From: JADJLQ01 sp034439915
GTDB taxonomy: Bacteria > Bacteroidota > Bacteroidia > Chitinophagales > Saprospiraceae
DNA length: 34,010 nucleotides
Direction: 5' to 3'
Assembly: GCA_034439915.1 (NCBI GenBank)
Contig: JAWXBI010000182.1
Location: 1-34,010, forward strand
Shown here: piece by piece, positions 17,197 to 25,546 of the stretch
Position numbering within the stretch: position 1 is the stretch's first letter
How the letters are laid out: the number at the start of each line of letters is the position of its first letter
Program-made: the position numbers and the translations under genes
The notes under the pieces: model-generated
The model's database searches: none
The model's input: only the letters and a program-made list of their open reading frames with translations
What the model was told of the DNA's origin: nothing

Positions 17197-18051
17197 ATGG
17201 GTATTCACTTTACGCAAAATATTACTCTTTTGGATGATTTAAGGCAATATAAAAGCGTAGAAGATTGGACAATCCAGCTGTTGGCTCAGGGTAAATATGC
17301 CTTTGCACTTCACCAACTTCGTGCTGCTTTTCCGTCACAGTCAAAGCAGGCCAATAAATCAACACTCAAACGCCTTGTTGACAAAGAGCAAATTATCTCC
17401 ATCCACAAAGGCTATTACCTCATTATACGCCCTCAATACAAGTCAAAAAGTATACTGCACCCCAGCATGTTCTTAGATGCGTTGATGAAGGCGTTGCGTC
17501 GGCCTTATTATCTGGCATTGCTAAATGCTGCTTCATATCATGGTGCATCACACCAGCAACCCCAGGAGTTTTTTGTGGTAACGGGTTTTCCGGTTCTACG
17601 CCCAATGCAAAAGAAAGGCTTAAAGGTGAGCTACATCAGCAAAAAGGAAATACCCGAAAAGCTGTTGGATACCAAAAAAACAGACGCAGGGTATGTGAAA
17701 AATTCCAATCCCGCTTTAACCGCAACCGATTTAATACAATATGCCAAACGCGTGGGTGGTATTAACCGGGTGGCCACAGTAATGGCCGAGTTGGCCGAAA
17801 GCATAAAGCCCGATGCTTTTGATAGGAATTTGCTACATCACGTACCAGTAGCCGTTTTGCAGCGGTTGGGTTATTTGTTAGATAAAGTATTTGACAATCG
17901 GTCACTAGCCGATGCTTTGTTGAAGGCTTTGGAGCAAAACAAAGCCCATTTATTTCGCATACCGCTGACAACCTCAGCTAATGCCAAAGGCTTTCCGGCG
18001 GACGAAAGATGGAAGGTAATAGTAAACACTACCATTGACATTGACGAATGA
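17197..18051 (+). CDS. abiEi: AbiEi-type antitoxin (type IV TA / abortive infection)
   Basis: A 284-residue protein with an N-terminal winged-helix region (about 20-75: YAFALHQLRAAFPSQSKQAN, then KSTLKRLVDKEQIISIHKGY) and the AbiEi core (RRPYYLALLNAASYHGASHQ, then QPQEFFVVTG; later LTATDLIQYAKRVGGINRVA). In AbiE systems AbiEi represses the operon and counters AbiEii without direct protein binding. The stop overlaps the abiEii start as ATGA at 18048, as in typical abiE operons. The reading frame is intact although its toxin is broken. Confidence 0.88.
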   Translation: MGIHFTQNITLLDDLRQYKSVEDWTIQLLAQGKYAFALHQLRAAFPSQSKQANKSTLKRLVDKEQIISIHKGYYLIIRPQYKSKSILHPSMFLDALMKALRRPYYLALLNAASYHGASHQQPQEFFVVTGFPVLRPMQKKGLKVSYISKKEIPEKLLDTKKTDAGYVKNSNPALTATDLIQYAKRVGGINRVATVMAELAESIKPDAFDRNLLHHVPVAVLQRLGYLLDKVFDNRSLADALLKALEQNKAHLFRIPLTTSANAKGFPADERWKVIVNTTIDIDE

Positions 18052-18873
18052 TACCACAGGCATATATAACAGAATGGGCCAATCAGGTGTCCTGGCAAAC
18101 CAATGAGCAAGTAGAGCAAGAACTGGTGATTTGCCGTGCCTTGGTGGAAATTTTTTCCGATGAATGGCTGGCATCCAGCCCGGCGTTCAGGGGTGGAACA
18201 GCAATTGACAAATTGTATTTACAAACACAGCCCGCTATTCAGAGGATATTGATTTGGTACAAATACGGCCTGAACCTATAAAAGAAACTATTCAGCGTTT
18301 ACAGAAACGTTTGGCTTTTATGGGGGATTGTACTGTAGTTCAAAGGGCAAACAACAATACATTGAAATATAGCTTTGAGTCAGAGTTCCCTCCAAATGCA
18401 ATACTTACGACTGAAAGTAGAAATCAATTGCCGGGAACACTTTACGGTTTTGGGTTATCAACAATTCCCTTTCAGTGTCAATTCTAGCTGGTTTAACGGT
18501 ACATGTAATATTACAACATATAAGTTAGAGGAATTGCTGGGTACAAAATTAAGGTCATTATACCAACGGAGAAAAGGAAGGGATTTATATGATATGCACA
18601 AAGCGTTGGCCGAAATACCGGACTTAAACAAGGAGTCTATTTTGCTAAGCTATCAAGAGTGCATGCAATTTTCAGGTAGAGCATCCACCAACGCAAAAAA
18701 TGTATTTGCAAAACCTGGAAGCCAAATTGGAAGATGATGAATTTATTGGTGACATAACAGGCTTGATAAGGCCAATAGAAAAATACGATCAGCAAACAGC
18801 TTATGAAAAGGTGAGAACCGAATTGTTAGAAAAAATAGATGAAACCAAACCGGCTAAACATAAAAAAAAGTAA
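18048..18873 (+). pseudogene. abiEii: AbiEii-type nucleotidyltransferase toxin, three frameshifts
   Basis: A DUF1814/AbiEii protein readable end to end only by changing frame three times. Segment 1 (from ATG 18048) holds the nucleotidyltransferase G motif AFRGGTAIDKLYL. At 18231-18233 a C is missing (CCC for CCCC), and the next frame gives RYSEDIDLVQIRPEPI with the metal-binding DID. A second shift near 18398-18405 leads to RLKVEINCREHFTVLGYQQF and TKLRSLYQRRKGRDLYDMHK. A G too many at 18675-18676 leads to VEHPPTQKMYLQNLEAKLED and then EKIDETKPAKHKKK, ending at 18873. As written, no active toxin can be made. The lesions are small and the coding content between them is well preserved. Confidence 0.88.
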
Positions 18874-18899
18874 CATGATATAAAAATGGCTTTACAATA

Positions 18900-20132
18900 T
18901 CATTTCTTGCCAACACGATATAGCCTCCCCTGATCCGTGACCGCATATAACGCTCCGTCAATCCCCTGAGTAATATCCCTGAACCGCTGACTCTCACCTG
19001 CAAGCAGCCTTTCCTCTCCGGTTACTTTATTATTTTCAATGACCACCCGGCAAATATGAGCGCCGCTGAGGCAGGCGATAAATAGGTTATTCTTCCATTC
19101 GGCGATGCCTTTTCCCTGCCCGTCCGGCAGGCGGGCGTCGTAGAATGTAATTCCACTGGGAGAAATCACGGGGTCCCAATAATAAACAGGTTGTTCGAGT
19201 CCTTCCTTTTGTTGAATAGCATTACCGATTTTATTGCCGCCGTATTCAATGCCGTAGGTAATGGTAGGCCAGCCATAATTTTTACCAGCCACGACGCGGT
19301 TGAGTTCATCCCCGCCTCTGGGCCCAAATTCAGTTTCCCACAAATCCCCGGTCACCGGATGAAAAGCTATCCCTTGCACATTGCGATGACCATACGAATA
19401 CACCTCCGGTCTGGCATTGTCCCTACCAACAAAAGGATTGCCTGCTGCAGGTTTACCATCTTTAGTTATGCGAATGACTTTGCCCAATCCGGAATTGATA
19501 TCCTGAGCTTGTGGACGGGTCTCCATGTCCGAACGCTCACCGGTCGATAAAAACAGGTTGCCATCTTTTGAAAACAGCACCCGGCCCCCATAGTGAAGCG
19601 CTCCGCTGTAAGCTGGAGTAGCACGATAGATTACAGTAACTTGTTCCAGGCTTTTTTCATCGGATGAAAGTTTGCCCTTAGCGACGGAGGTTACATTCCC
19701 TTCGGCGAGGGGTTCCGAAAACGCCCAATAAACCATCTTGTTATTGGCAAAGGACGGATCGAGGCAAAGACCCATCAAACCGCCCTGACCGCGGCCGTTT
19801 ACTGGGGGAATGCCGTTAATGGGTTCACCAACTACACCAGATGATGATACGATCCTCATCGTTCCGGGTTTCTCCGTTACGATAAATCTGCCATCTGGCA
19901 ATGCTGTGATACCCCATGGACTTCGCAAGGAGGAAGTCAACACCTTCGCTTCAAAAGGCGTTTTCGTTACGACAGCCTTAATGCGCGTCTGGCCTTCAAA
20001 GGCGGGTTTATAATCTGTGTTAGGGTTTTTGGTCTCCACCGATGAGGTAGCTTTCGTTGGTTGTGCGGTTGTTTCGCAGGACGCAGCCATCAGGAGGACT
20101 ACCCCCGCGAGCATAAGAATGATTTTGTTCAT
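18900..20132 (-). CDS. PQQ-dependent aldose sugar dehydrogenase, lipoprotein
   Basis: Start taken at ATG 20132 (410 residues); the frame extends to a TTG at 20144. MNKIILMLAGVVLLMAASCE is a lipoprotein signal with the lipobox Cys in AASC, so the protein is lipid-anchored. The mature part is a six-bladed beta-propeller of the Asd/YliI (glucose/sorbosone dehydrogenase) family: LRSPWGITALPDGRFIVTEK, GGLMGLCLDPSF, LHYGGRVLFSKDGNLFLSTG, SYGHRNVQGIAFHP, EFGPRGGDELN and NYGWPTITYG. It oxidises soluble aldoses with PQQ, passing electrons to the respiratory chain. No PQQ biosynthesis genes are nearby. It is divergent from the TonB receptor, with 283 bases between the two starts. Confidence 0.92.
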   Translation of the reverse strand: MNKIILMLAGVVLLMAASCETTAQPTKATSSVETKNPNTDYKPAFEGQTRIKAVVTKTPFEAKVLTSSLRSPWGITALPDGRFIVTEKPGTMRIVSSSGVVGEPINGIPPVNGRGQGGLMGLCLDPSFANNKMVYWAFSEPLAEGNVTSVAKGKLSSDEKSLEQVTVIYRATPAYSGALHYGGRVLFSKDGNLFLSTGERSDMETRPQAQDINSGLGKVIRITKDGKPAAGNPFVGRDNARPEVYSYGHRNVQGIAFHPVTGDLWETEFGPRGGDELNRVVAGKNYGWPTITYGIEYGGNKIGNAIQQKEGLEQPVYYWDPVISPSGITFYDARLPDGQGKGIAEWKNNLFIACLSGAHICRVVIENNKVTGEERLLAGESQRFRDITQGIDGALYAVTDQGRLYRVGKK

Positions 20133-20415
20133 TGAATAAGTCAATTTTGGATTATAATTTTAATTTGATATACTATACCAGACAAGCATCGCTCAGAATT
20201 AATGCATAGGCGCCGTCCTGGTTTGTTTATAATAAATCAAACGGTCGAACTGCAAAATTAAGGGTTATCCGTTTCAAAAACCATTAATTTATATAAAGTA
20301 TCAAATCCTGCCCTTCACAGCTATTAAAATTTAGTTTTCTATTTTTACAGCTATAGAGGAAATACCAAACCCAGCAAGCAGATAGATTTTGTTCCCAGGA
20401 TAAAAGACTGAACAG

Positions 20416-22596
20416 ATGTGCAAAAAATTACCAAAATATTTCATAAATAAAACATTCCTCTTTCCCTTTACCCTTTTTACCCTTGTTCCCCTGCAAACAG
20501 TATTTGGACAGCCTTCTAATACCAGCAAAATCAATACCCCGGATTCACTGGAGCAGTATAGTGTAGCTTCACCATCCGGATTTTTCCAAAAAGGTACAGA
20601 TGCCCCCGCAAATATTTCTGTAGTTACCAATGAGTTTACTAAAAAATTTGGATGGCTCAGTACCAACGAAATTTTCTATAGCCTACCCGGTTTTGCTCCA
20701 TCACAGGATTACGATCGGCGGACCATTTCATTCCGGGGCATGTATGAAGGCTGGAATAAGAACCACATCCTTACCCTGGTGGATGGAATTCCGTTTAATG
20801 ACAACCTTTATGGCAGCGCTTATACCTGGGAAAACACACCAATGATATTTTCCAAATCCTTTGAAATCACTCGTGGCCCCGGAGGATCCTTTTATGGGGG
20901 TAATGCTATAAATGGAGTGATTGCTTCCAATACATTGGATGCAGAGGATCTCCATGGCATTGCCAATGTCCGCTTCAGAGCTGGCACAAACAACACCTTT
21001 ATAACCGATTTAATAACCGGAGGCGAAAACAAATCTGCAGGTGTGGTGGCCTCCTTCACCCGCTATTCTACCATCGGCAATACGTATAATTCTTATGATC
21101 TTTCCGGGAGAATAGGGCCGAATGGCAGTCTGGCGCAGTTTAAAGTGCAGGATAAACAAATCAATAATTACTTTTTTGCTAAAGCTTATGGGAAAGGAAA
21201 ATACAAAGGTCTTTCCCTGCAATATCATGAACAGCATTGGGATTTTCAGACCGGGCATGGCTGGCTGTTTTCTATACCAGACCAGCCGGAGGCAATGAAG
21301 GAGTATAGAAGGATAGTTGTTTTGAAATACGCACCAAGAGAGGAGAATAAAAAATTCAACTACGAAGCGTCCGCCCGTTACCAGGATCATGGGATCAACT
21401 GGAATATGCGTTTCTTTCCCGATCAATCCGCAGCTTATGGAATTAATTTTCCAAACGGGGTTTCAGAAGCATTAAAAACAAATGCGAAAGATCTGTTTCT
21501 CCGTTTGCGGGGAGATTATAATATCAATTCAAATCGGTTTTTTGTAGGCTTGGAAGGTGATTATTTTAGTTATCGCGGTGATAAATTTCACACGGCCAAT
21601 ATGGATCTGAATACCTTCACCGCACCGGACTCCTCCAACCGTATTTATCAGCTCAATCCCTGGCTGGAATACATCCTGGATAAACCGGTAATAAATGCTG
21701 CTGTTTATGCCCGGTATATTTCTCCAAAACTATTTGACCGGTTGCAGTTCACTTTCGGCGGTAGATACGACAATCAGTTTTTTAATTATACCGATATCTA
21801 CGCACCGGGACGGCCCGAAAAAAAGAAAAGTTTTAATTTATTTTCTCCCCATGTCTGCCTCGTTTTCGAAGCAGGCGACCTTACCTTAAAAGCTATTGCG
21901 GGCAGGGCCTTCCGAACCCCTTCACCTACAGAAATGTTTGGCGCCAATACGTTTACACTCGCTTCCAACATCAATCAGCTCGAGCCGGAAATTGTAACAA
22001 ACTACGACCTGGGCCTCGACTGGAACGTATCGAAATCCATAGATCTTGGCGTGAATTGGTTTTTAATAAATTTTGAAAACCAGATCGCATATAGTGCGGC
22101 CAACGCTAACCTCAGCACCAATATATATAGTTTAAAAACCACAGGTGTTGAAACAGAACTTCATTTTAATAGGAACCGGTTTTCGGGCTTTTTGAATTAT
22201 TCGTTCAGCAAACGCCTGAACGAATCCATTGCAGACTCCACCGTGGCCATCAGTAAAAACAAAGTCACCTGGGCTCCTGCGCACATGGCCAACCTGGGTA
22301 TCCTTTATTCAAAATCTAAATTTTACGCTTCGCTTTCGATGCACTACCAGGGGCAGGTGGCCCGCAGGTCTACCGATATTACTCGCGCTAATGAAAATTA
22401 CCGTCCCGATGTCGTGGCTTCCTGGGTAAACCTCGATAGTAAGATAGCGTATAGGTTGGGCTCATTTTCAGAAATTGGCGTATCAGCAAAAAACCTTATC
22501 AACCAGGAACAATATCTGATCAAGAATAATGCGGCACCTTTTGATTACAGGCGGGAATTAAGACGGATTTTTGTTGATATTAGTGTTCGTTTTTAA
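20416..22596 (+). CDS. TonB-dependent outer-membrane receptor
   Basis: A 726-residue receptor with a signal peptide ending near TVFGQ (residue 32). The plug domain covers about 60-175: ISVVTNEFTKKFGWLSTNEI, LVDGIPFNDNLYGSAYTWEN and FEITRGPGGSFYGGNAINGV. A beta-barrel follows (for example FTFGGRYDNQFFNYTDIYAP, AIAGRAFRTPSPTEMFGANT, NYDLGLDWNVSKSIDLGVNW), ending in RRIFVDISVRF with a terminal Phe. There is no carboxypeptidase-like N-terminal repeat and no SusD partner, so it is closer to iron, cobalamin or copper-type receptors than to SusC. Ligand unknown. It stands alone. Confidence 0.9.
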   Translation: MCKKLPKYFINKTFLFPFTLFTLVPLQTVFGQPSNTSKINTPDSLEQYSVASPSGFFQKGTDAPANISVVTNEFTKKFGWLSTNEIFYSLPGFAPSQDYDRRTISFRGMYEGWNKNHILTLVDGIPFNDNLYGSAYTWENTPMIFSKSFEITRGPGGSFYGGNAINGVIASNTLDAEDLHGIANVRFRAGTNNTFITDLITGGENKSAGVVASFTRYSTIGNTYNSYDLSGRIGPNGSLAQFKVQDKQINNYFFAKAYGKGKYKGLSLQYHEQHWDFQTGHGWLFSIPDQPEAMKEYRRIVVLKYAPREENKKFNYEASARYQDHGINWNMRFFPDQSAAYGINFPNGVSEALKTNAKDLFLRLRGDYNINSNRFFVGLEGDYFSYRGDKFHTANMDLNTFTAPDSSNRIYQLNPWLEYILDKPVINAAVYARYISPKLFDRLQFTFGGRYDNQFFNYTDIYAPGRPEKKKSFNLFSPHVCLVFEAGDLTLKAIAGRAFRTPSPTEMFGANTFTLASNINQLEPEIVTNYDLGLDWNVSKSIDLGVNWFLINFENQIAYSAANANLSTNIYSLKTTGVETELHFNRNRFSGFLNYSFSKRLNESIADSTVAISKNKVTWAPAHMANLGILYSKSKFYASLSMHYQGQVARRSTDITRANENYRPDVVASWVNLDSKIAYRLGSFSEIGVSAKNLINQEQYLIKNNAAPFDYRRELRRIFVDISVRF

Positions 22597-22790
22597 AACT
22601 CACTGCACTGAATAAGGCGATTAAAGCATTGACTCCGGGTCGGTAAAAGGATATCTTTAAAATTTTTCAGCTCCCAAACAATCCAAAACGAAAGAGTCCA
22701 GGGTTGAAAATTATGTGGAACATATTCTGCATGGAAAAGGATTAGAGTATAAATGATTTGCTTTCCCAATATTTAAGACCTTTGGCTTTC

Positions 22791-23540
22791 ATGTTTACTG
22801 CATCATACAGAGAAGAAGTGCGCGAAAAAATGCTCAGCCAGGCAAAAAAGGACCATAGAATCGTTTCGGCCGCGGTCATTGGTTCATATGCACAAGGTAC
22901 AGTAGACAGATGGTCCGATATTGACCTGACCTTTGGAGTGGATGAATCGTTTGCAATAGCGGGCTTGCTTGATTCATGGACGGACTATATGACACAGGAA
23001 TTATCTGCCAGCCTACTTTTTGATGTTAAGTATGGCGGTACCGTATACAGGGTATTTATTCTACCGGGGTGTTTGCAAGTGGACCTATCTTTTTCTCCGG
23101 CCAAAGAATTCGGACCGATAGGACCACACTTCAAATTACTCTATGGCAAACAAAATGACAAAAGATGGAATCAAACTTCTCCATCGACAAAAGAAATTTT
23201 CGGTTATCTGGTTCATCATCTTTTACATGCCCGAATAGGTGCAGAGAGAAACAAATTATGGCAGGCAGAATTCTGGCTTAATGAAGCGAAAAACCACGCC
23301 CTTAAACTCGCCTGCATTTCCCATGGACTCCAATCGGATTATGGCCGCGGCCTGGATGAGCTGCCGGAAGAGGTGCTGACTGCTTTTGAAAATGCTATGG
23401 TGACAAAACGGAATAAAGACGAAATCAGGAGAGTGATTAAAGTCATTGTTGAAGGGTTGAAGGATATTTCAAATGAAATAAACCAGGCAACATTGAACTT
23501 TAGTGCAACGCTCAATGAATTAACTCAGGATAACCTATAA
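22791..23540 (+). CDS. Nucleotidyltransferase-domain protein
   Basis: A 249-residue protein from ATG 22791; the frame also opens at a TTG at 22758, but family members start as MFT. The nucleotidyltransferase signature is G-S-Y-A-Q-G-T with W-S-D-I-D-L (GSx10DxD), and the third acidic residue probably lies in LQVDLSF. The C-terminal half is helical (LLHARIGAERNKLWQAEFWL, then NEAKNHALKLACISHGL), as in ANT-type aminoglycoside adenylyltransferases and HEPN-like partners. Whether it modifies an antibiotic, a lipid or a protein cannot be told. It is not paired with an antitoxin. Confidence 0.85.
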   Translation: MFTASYREEVREKMLSQAKKDHRIVSAAVIGSYAQGTVDRWSDIDLTFGVDESFAIAGLLDSWTDYMTQELSASLLFDVKYGGTVYRVFILPGCLQVDLSFSPAKEFGPIGPHFKLLYGKQNDKRWNQTSPSTKEIFGYLVHHLLHARIGAERNKLWQAEFWLNEAKNHALKLACISHGLQSDYGRGLDELPEEVLTAFENAMVTKRNKDEIRRVIKVIVEGLKDISNEINQATLNFSATLNELTQDNL

Positions 23541-23706
23541 AATCACAAACCTAAATTGATTAATCAATATGAACAAATTATAGTACTAAAAGAATCGGAT
23601 CGATTAAAATTTGTTAAAATTCCAGGGCGCCTCTCACTCCATAGATGTCCTCCGCATCCCCCCCCTTTCACCTTTCCCCATTCCCCTTTTCCTCCATTTC
23701 CCCCTT

Positions 23707-23714
23707 TACCTTTG
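23707..23714 (+). promoter_or_regulatory. -7 element abutting the nth start codon
   Basis: TACCTTTG matches TAnnTTTG, and the ATG of nth begins only 4 bases after it, so the transcript would start at or very near the start codon (leaderless). Upstream (23650-23706) is an almost pure pyrimidine tract, with no TTG at the -33 distance. Confidence 0.5.
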
Positions 23715-23718
23715 CCTC

Positions 23719-24423
23719 ATGGAAGCCAAGGAAGACTGGAGCAAGGCGATTCAGCCTCTCCTTAAAAAATACAGAAATAAAAAGCATCCTCTCGAATACG
23801 AAAATATATATCAGTTGGTAGTCATGGTGATGCTTGCAGCGCAGACTACAGATGTTCTGGTCAACCATTTGGCGCCTGAGTTATTTAAGAAGTATCCGGA
23901 TTTTAAATCTTTAGCAAAATCGGATCATGGCCTATTGATGAAAGACATCAGTAAAGTCCGGAATTTTGGGAATAAAGCCCGGTGGATGATTGAAATCGCA
24001 AAGCGGGTAAAGGATGAAAAAAATCTTCCTAAAACCATGGAGGAATTAGTTTTGCTTCCCGGCATTGGAAGAAAATCTGCCAATGTGATCATGCGTGAAG
24101 CTAAACTCCCGGCCGAGGGTGTTGTGGTAGATTTGCATGTAGTTCGTGTGGCCAATAGAATAGGGATCGCAGATAGTGAAGATCCCAAAAAAATAGAACA
24201 ACAGATCATGAATGTCTTACCGCAAAAAGACTGGGCCGAGGTGGGAATGGCGATTTCTTTCTTGGGCAGGGATATTTGCCGACCCAGCCATCCGGCGCAT
24301 GTCGAATGCCCCATGCAATCGGAATGTAAATTTTATCTTTCCGGGGATGGTGAAAAGATGATGAAGAAAACGGAAAACAAAAAAGCAATTCGTAAGGCAG
24401 GTCGTAAAAAGAAAACGGAATAG
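23719..24423 (+). CDS. nth: Endonuclease III (DNA glycosylase/AP lyase)
   Basis: A 234-residue protein from ATG 23719. The longer frame to 23611 runs through a low-complexity pyrimidine tract and is rejected. It removes oxidised pyrimidines and cleaves the resulting AP site. The helix-hairpin-helix LPGIGRKSANVI carries catalytic K119, and VVDLHV carries D138, the same positions as Lys120/Asp138 of E. coli Nth. The iron-sulfur loop is C187-x6-H194-x2-C197-x5-C203: spacing and position are exactly those of E. coli, but the second Cys is His. A Lys-rich tail follows (residues 210-234). No partner gene is adjacent. Confidence 0.95.
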   Translation: MEAKEDWSKAIQPLLKKYRNKKHPLEYENIYQLVVMVMLAAQTTDVLVNHLAPELFKKYPDFKSLAKSDHGLLMKDISKVRNFGNKARWMIEIAKRVKDEKNLPKTMEELVLLPGIGRKSANVIMREAKLPAEGVVVDLHVVRVANRIGIADSEDPKKIEQQIMNVLPQKDWAEVGMAISFLGRDICRPSHPAHVECPMQSECKFYLSGDGEKMMKKTENKKAIRKAGRKKKTE

Positions 24424-24526
24424 ACGATTTCACCGGTTTAACCAGGATATCTTATCATCCTTATACCAGCGAAACAAACCAGTAGAGATAGGAGAAATCA
24501 ATCAATTTAAAATAGTTTGACCATGG

Positions 24527-24557
24527 TTGTCAATTTGACAACAATCACGTATATTTG
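24527..24557 (+). promoter_or_regulatory. higBA promoter with overlapping palindromic operator
   Basis: TTG at 24527-24529 and TATATTTG at 24550-24557, 20 bases apart, form a good Bacteroidota -33/-7 promoter; the higB ATG follows at 24572. The -33 lies inside a perfect inverted repeat, TTGTCAA-T-TTGACAA (24527-24541). This is the expected arrangement for HigA autorepression by blocking the -33. Confidence 0.75.
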
Positions 24558-24571
24558 TGAAATAAACTTGA

Positions 24572-24898
24572 ATGAGGGTTTTTAACAAAAGTACGCTGAG
24601 GGATTTTTATCAAAAGCATGGAGACTGCAAAGAACAATTATTAACCTGGTACAAAATTATTACCAAAACAAATTGGAAAACCTTCATAGAAGTTAAAAAA
24701 CATTTCAGTTCGGTAGATTGTATTCGTGATAGTTTGTTGGTATTTGAAATAAAAGGAAACCGATACAGGCTCGTGGTTGATTTTAATTTCAAATTTCAAT
24801 GGGCTTTCATAATATTTATCGGAACACACGCTGAATATTCTAAAAATCGTTTTAAAATATTGATGAATGAAATCAACTTGGCACATATTAGAAACTAA
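24572..24898 (+). CDS. higB: HigB-type mRNA interferase toxin
   Basis: A 108-residue RelE-superfamily toxin of the HigB_toxin group. The typical start MRVFNKSTLRDFYQKHGDCK leads to EQLLTWYK, then IKGNRYRLVVDFNFKFQWAF and FIGTHAEYSK. These motifs (GNxYRLVV and GTHAEY) are family hallmarks, and similar enzymes cut mRNA on the ribosome. The C-terminus (KNRFKILMNEINLAHIRN) is longer than usual and overlaps the antitoxin gene by 32 bases. The frame is intact, so the pair is probably functional, unlike the decayed copy near 15.1 kb. Confidence 0.9.
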   Translation: MRVFNKSTLRDFYQKHGDCKEQLLTWYKIITKTNWKTFIEVKKHFSSVDCIRDSLLVFEIKGNRYRLVVDFNFKFQWAFIIFIGTHAEYSKNRFKILMNEINLAHIRN

Positions 24899-25241
24899 AA
24901 AAGAATATGAACGGGCCCTGCACCGGTTTCAGAAAATTTTTCATTCTACACCAAAATCCCCGGAAGAAAAAGAAGCAAAACTGTTAGCTCTATTAATTGA
25001 GGACTATGAAAATAAAAACGCCCCAATTCCAGAGCCTGATCCTGTCGAAGCAATAAAATTTATGATGGAACAAAGCCGGATGAACCAAAATGAACTGGCG
25101 ACTTTGTTAGGCAATAAAGGCAACGTCTCAAAAATACTCAACAGGAAAAGAAAATTAAGCCTTGATATGATCAGAAAACTAAGTGAAAATTTACATCTCC
25201 CTGCAGAAATCCTGATTCGTGATTATTCGCTAGCCAAATAA
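24867..25241 (+). CDS. higA: HigA-type HTH antitoxin
   Basis: A 124-residue protein. The N-terminal half (TWHILETKKEYERALHRFQK and KEAKLLALLIEDYE) is the HigA toxin-binding region. The C-terminal half (about 68-118) is a Cro/cI-type HTH: RMNQNELATLLGNKGNVSKI, then LNRKRKLSLDMIRKLSENLH. ATG 24867 is chosen over nearby codons because the family starts with a short basic stretch before W-x-I-x-x-K-K-E-Y. The order toxin first, antitoxin second is usual for higBA. It should repress through the palindrome at 24527-24541. Confidence 0.9.
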   Translation: MKSTWHILETKKEYERALHRFQKIFHSTPKSPEEKEAKLLALLIEDYENKNAPIPEPDPVEAIKFMMEQSRMNQNELATLLGNKGNVSKILNRKRKLSLDMIRKLSENLHLPAEILIRDYSLAK

Positions 25242-25448
25242 CATTGTAATATTAGTAAGCTACTGTTCAATAGTAAACCTCCCCTAAGAGCCCAAAGGGT
25301 TTGCAGCGAAGTGTCGCAAAGAAAAATGTACTTCGCTGGTGTAAACTTAGTGTACAAAGAAAACTAAACTCAGTGTTCTTAAGCGCCTAAGTGGTTAAAT
25401 CAGAATCTTTTAGTCCATTCTGATCCAAAGTATCTGTAAACGAACTTT
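25242..25448. other. Non-coding stretch upstream of the VOC operators
   Basis: No gene is visible here. The sequence holds phrases such as CGCAAAGAAAAATGTACTTCG and CTTAGTG...CTCAGTGTTCTTAAG. From memory these resemble degenerate intergenic filler common in environmental Bacteroidota, but they do not form a clean repeat within this window. A similar CGCAAAG phrase recurs near 28.58 kb. Confidence 0.3.
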
Positions 25449-25515
25449 CATTGGAAATCCAATGACACTTCTTATCCTGGATCAAGGGTAATCTTGATCT
25501 TCGGGATTAATTTTG
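25449..25515 (+). promoter_or_regulatory. Two inverted repeats and a -7 element before the dioxygenase genes
   Basis: CATTGGA-AA-TCCAATG (25449-25464) is a perfect 16-bp palindrome. GATCAAG-N6-CTTGATC (25480-25499) is a second inverted repeat with 7-bp arms. TAATTTTG at 25508-25515 fits the TAnnTTTG -7 element, 31 bases before the ATG at 25547. The placement suggests one or two repressors or activators, for example a MarR-type regulator as for the Bacillus mhq genes; no such regulator is encoded next to them. Confidence 0.55.
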
Positions 25516-25546
25516 CCTATATTCTCATTGAAATTAATAGATCATT

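Noticed and set aside
22661..22756. Short frame ending VENYVEHILHGKGLEYK, protein-like C-terminus
   Set aside because: Composition looks coding, but only 31 codons remain and I cannot assign a family; could be a gene remnant.
23611..23718. Longer N-terminus for endonuclease III
   Set aside because: The extension translates a pyrimidine tract into Pro/Ser/Phe-rich low-complexity sequence. Catalytic residue numbering from ATG 23719 matches E. coli Nth almost exactly.
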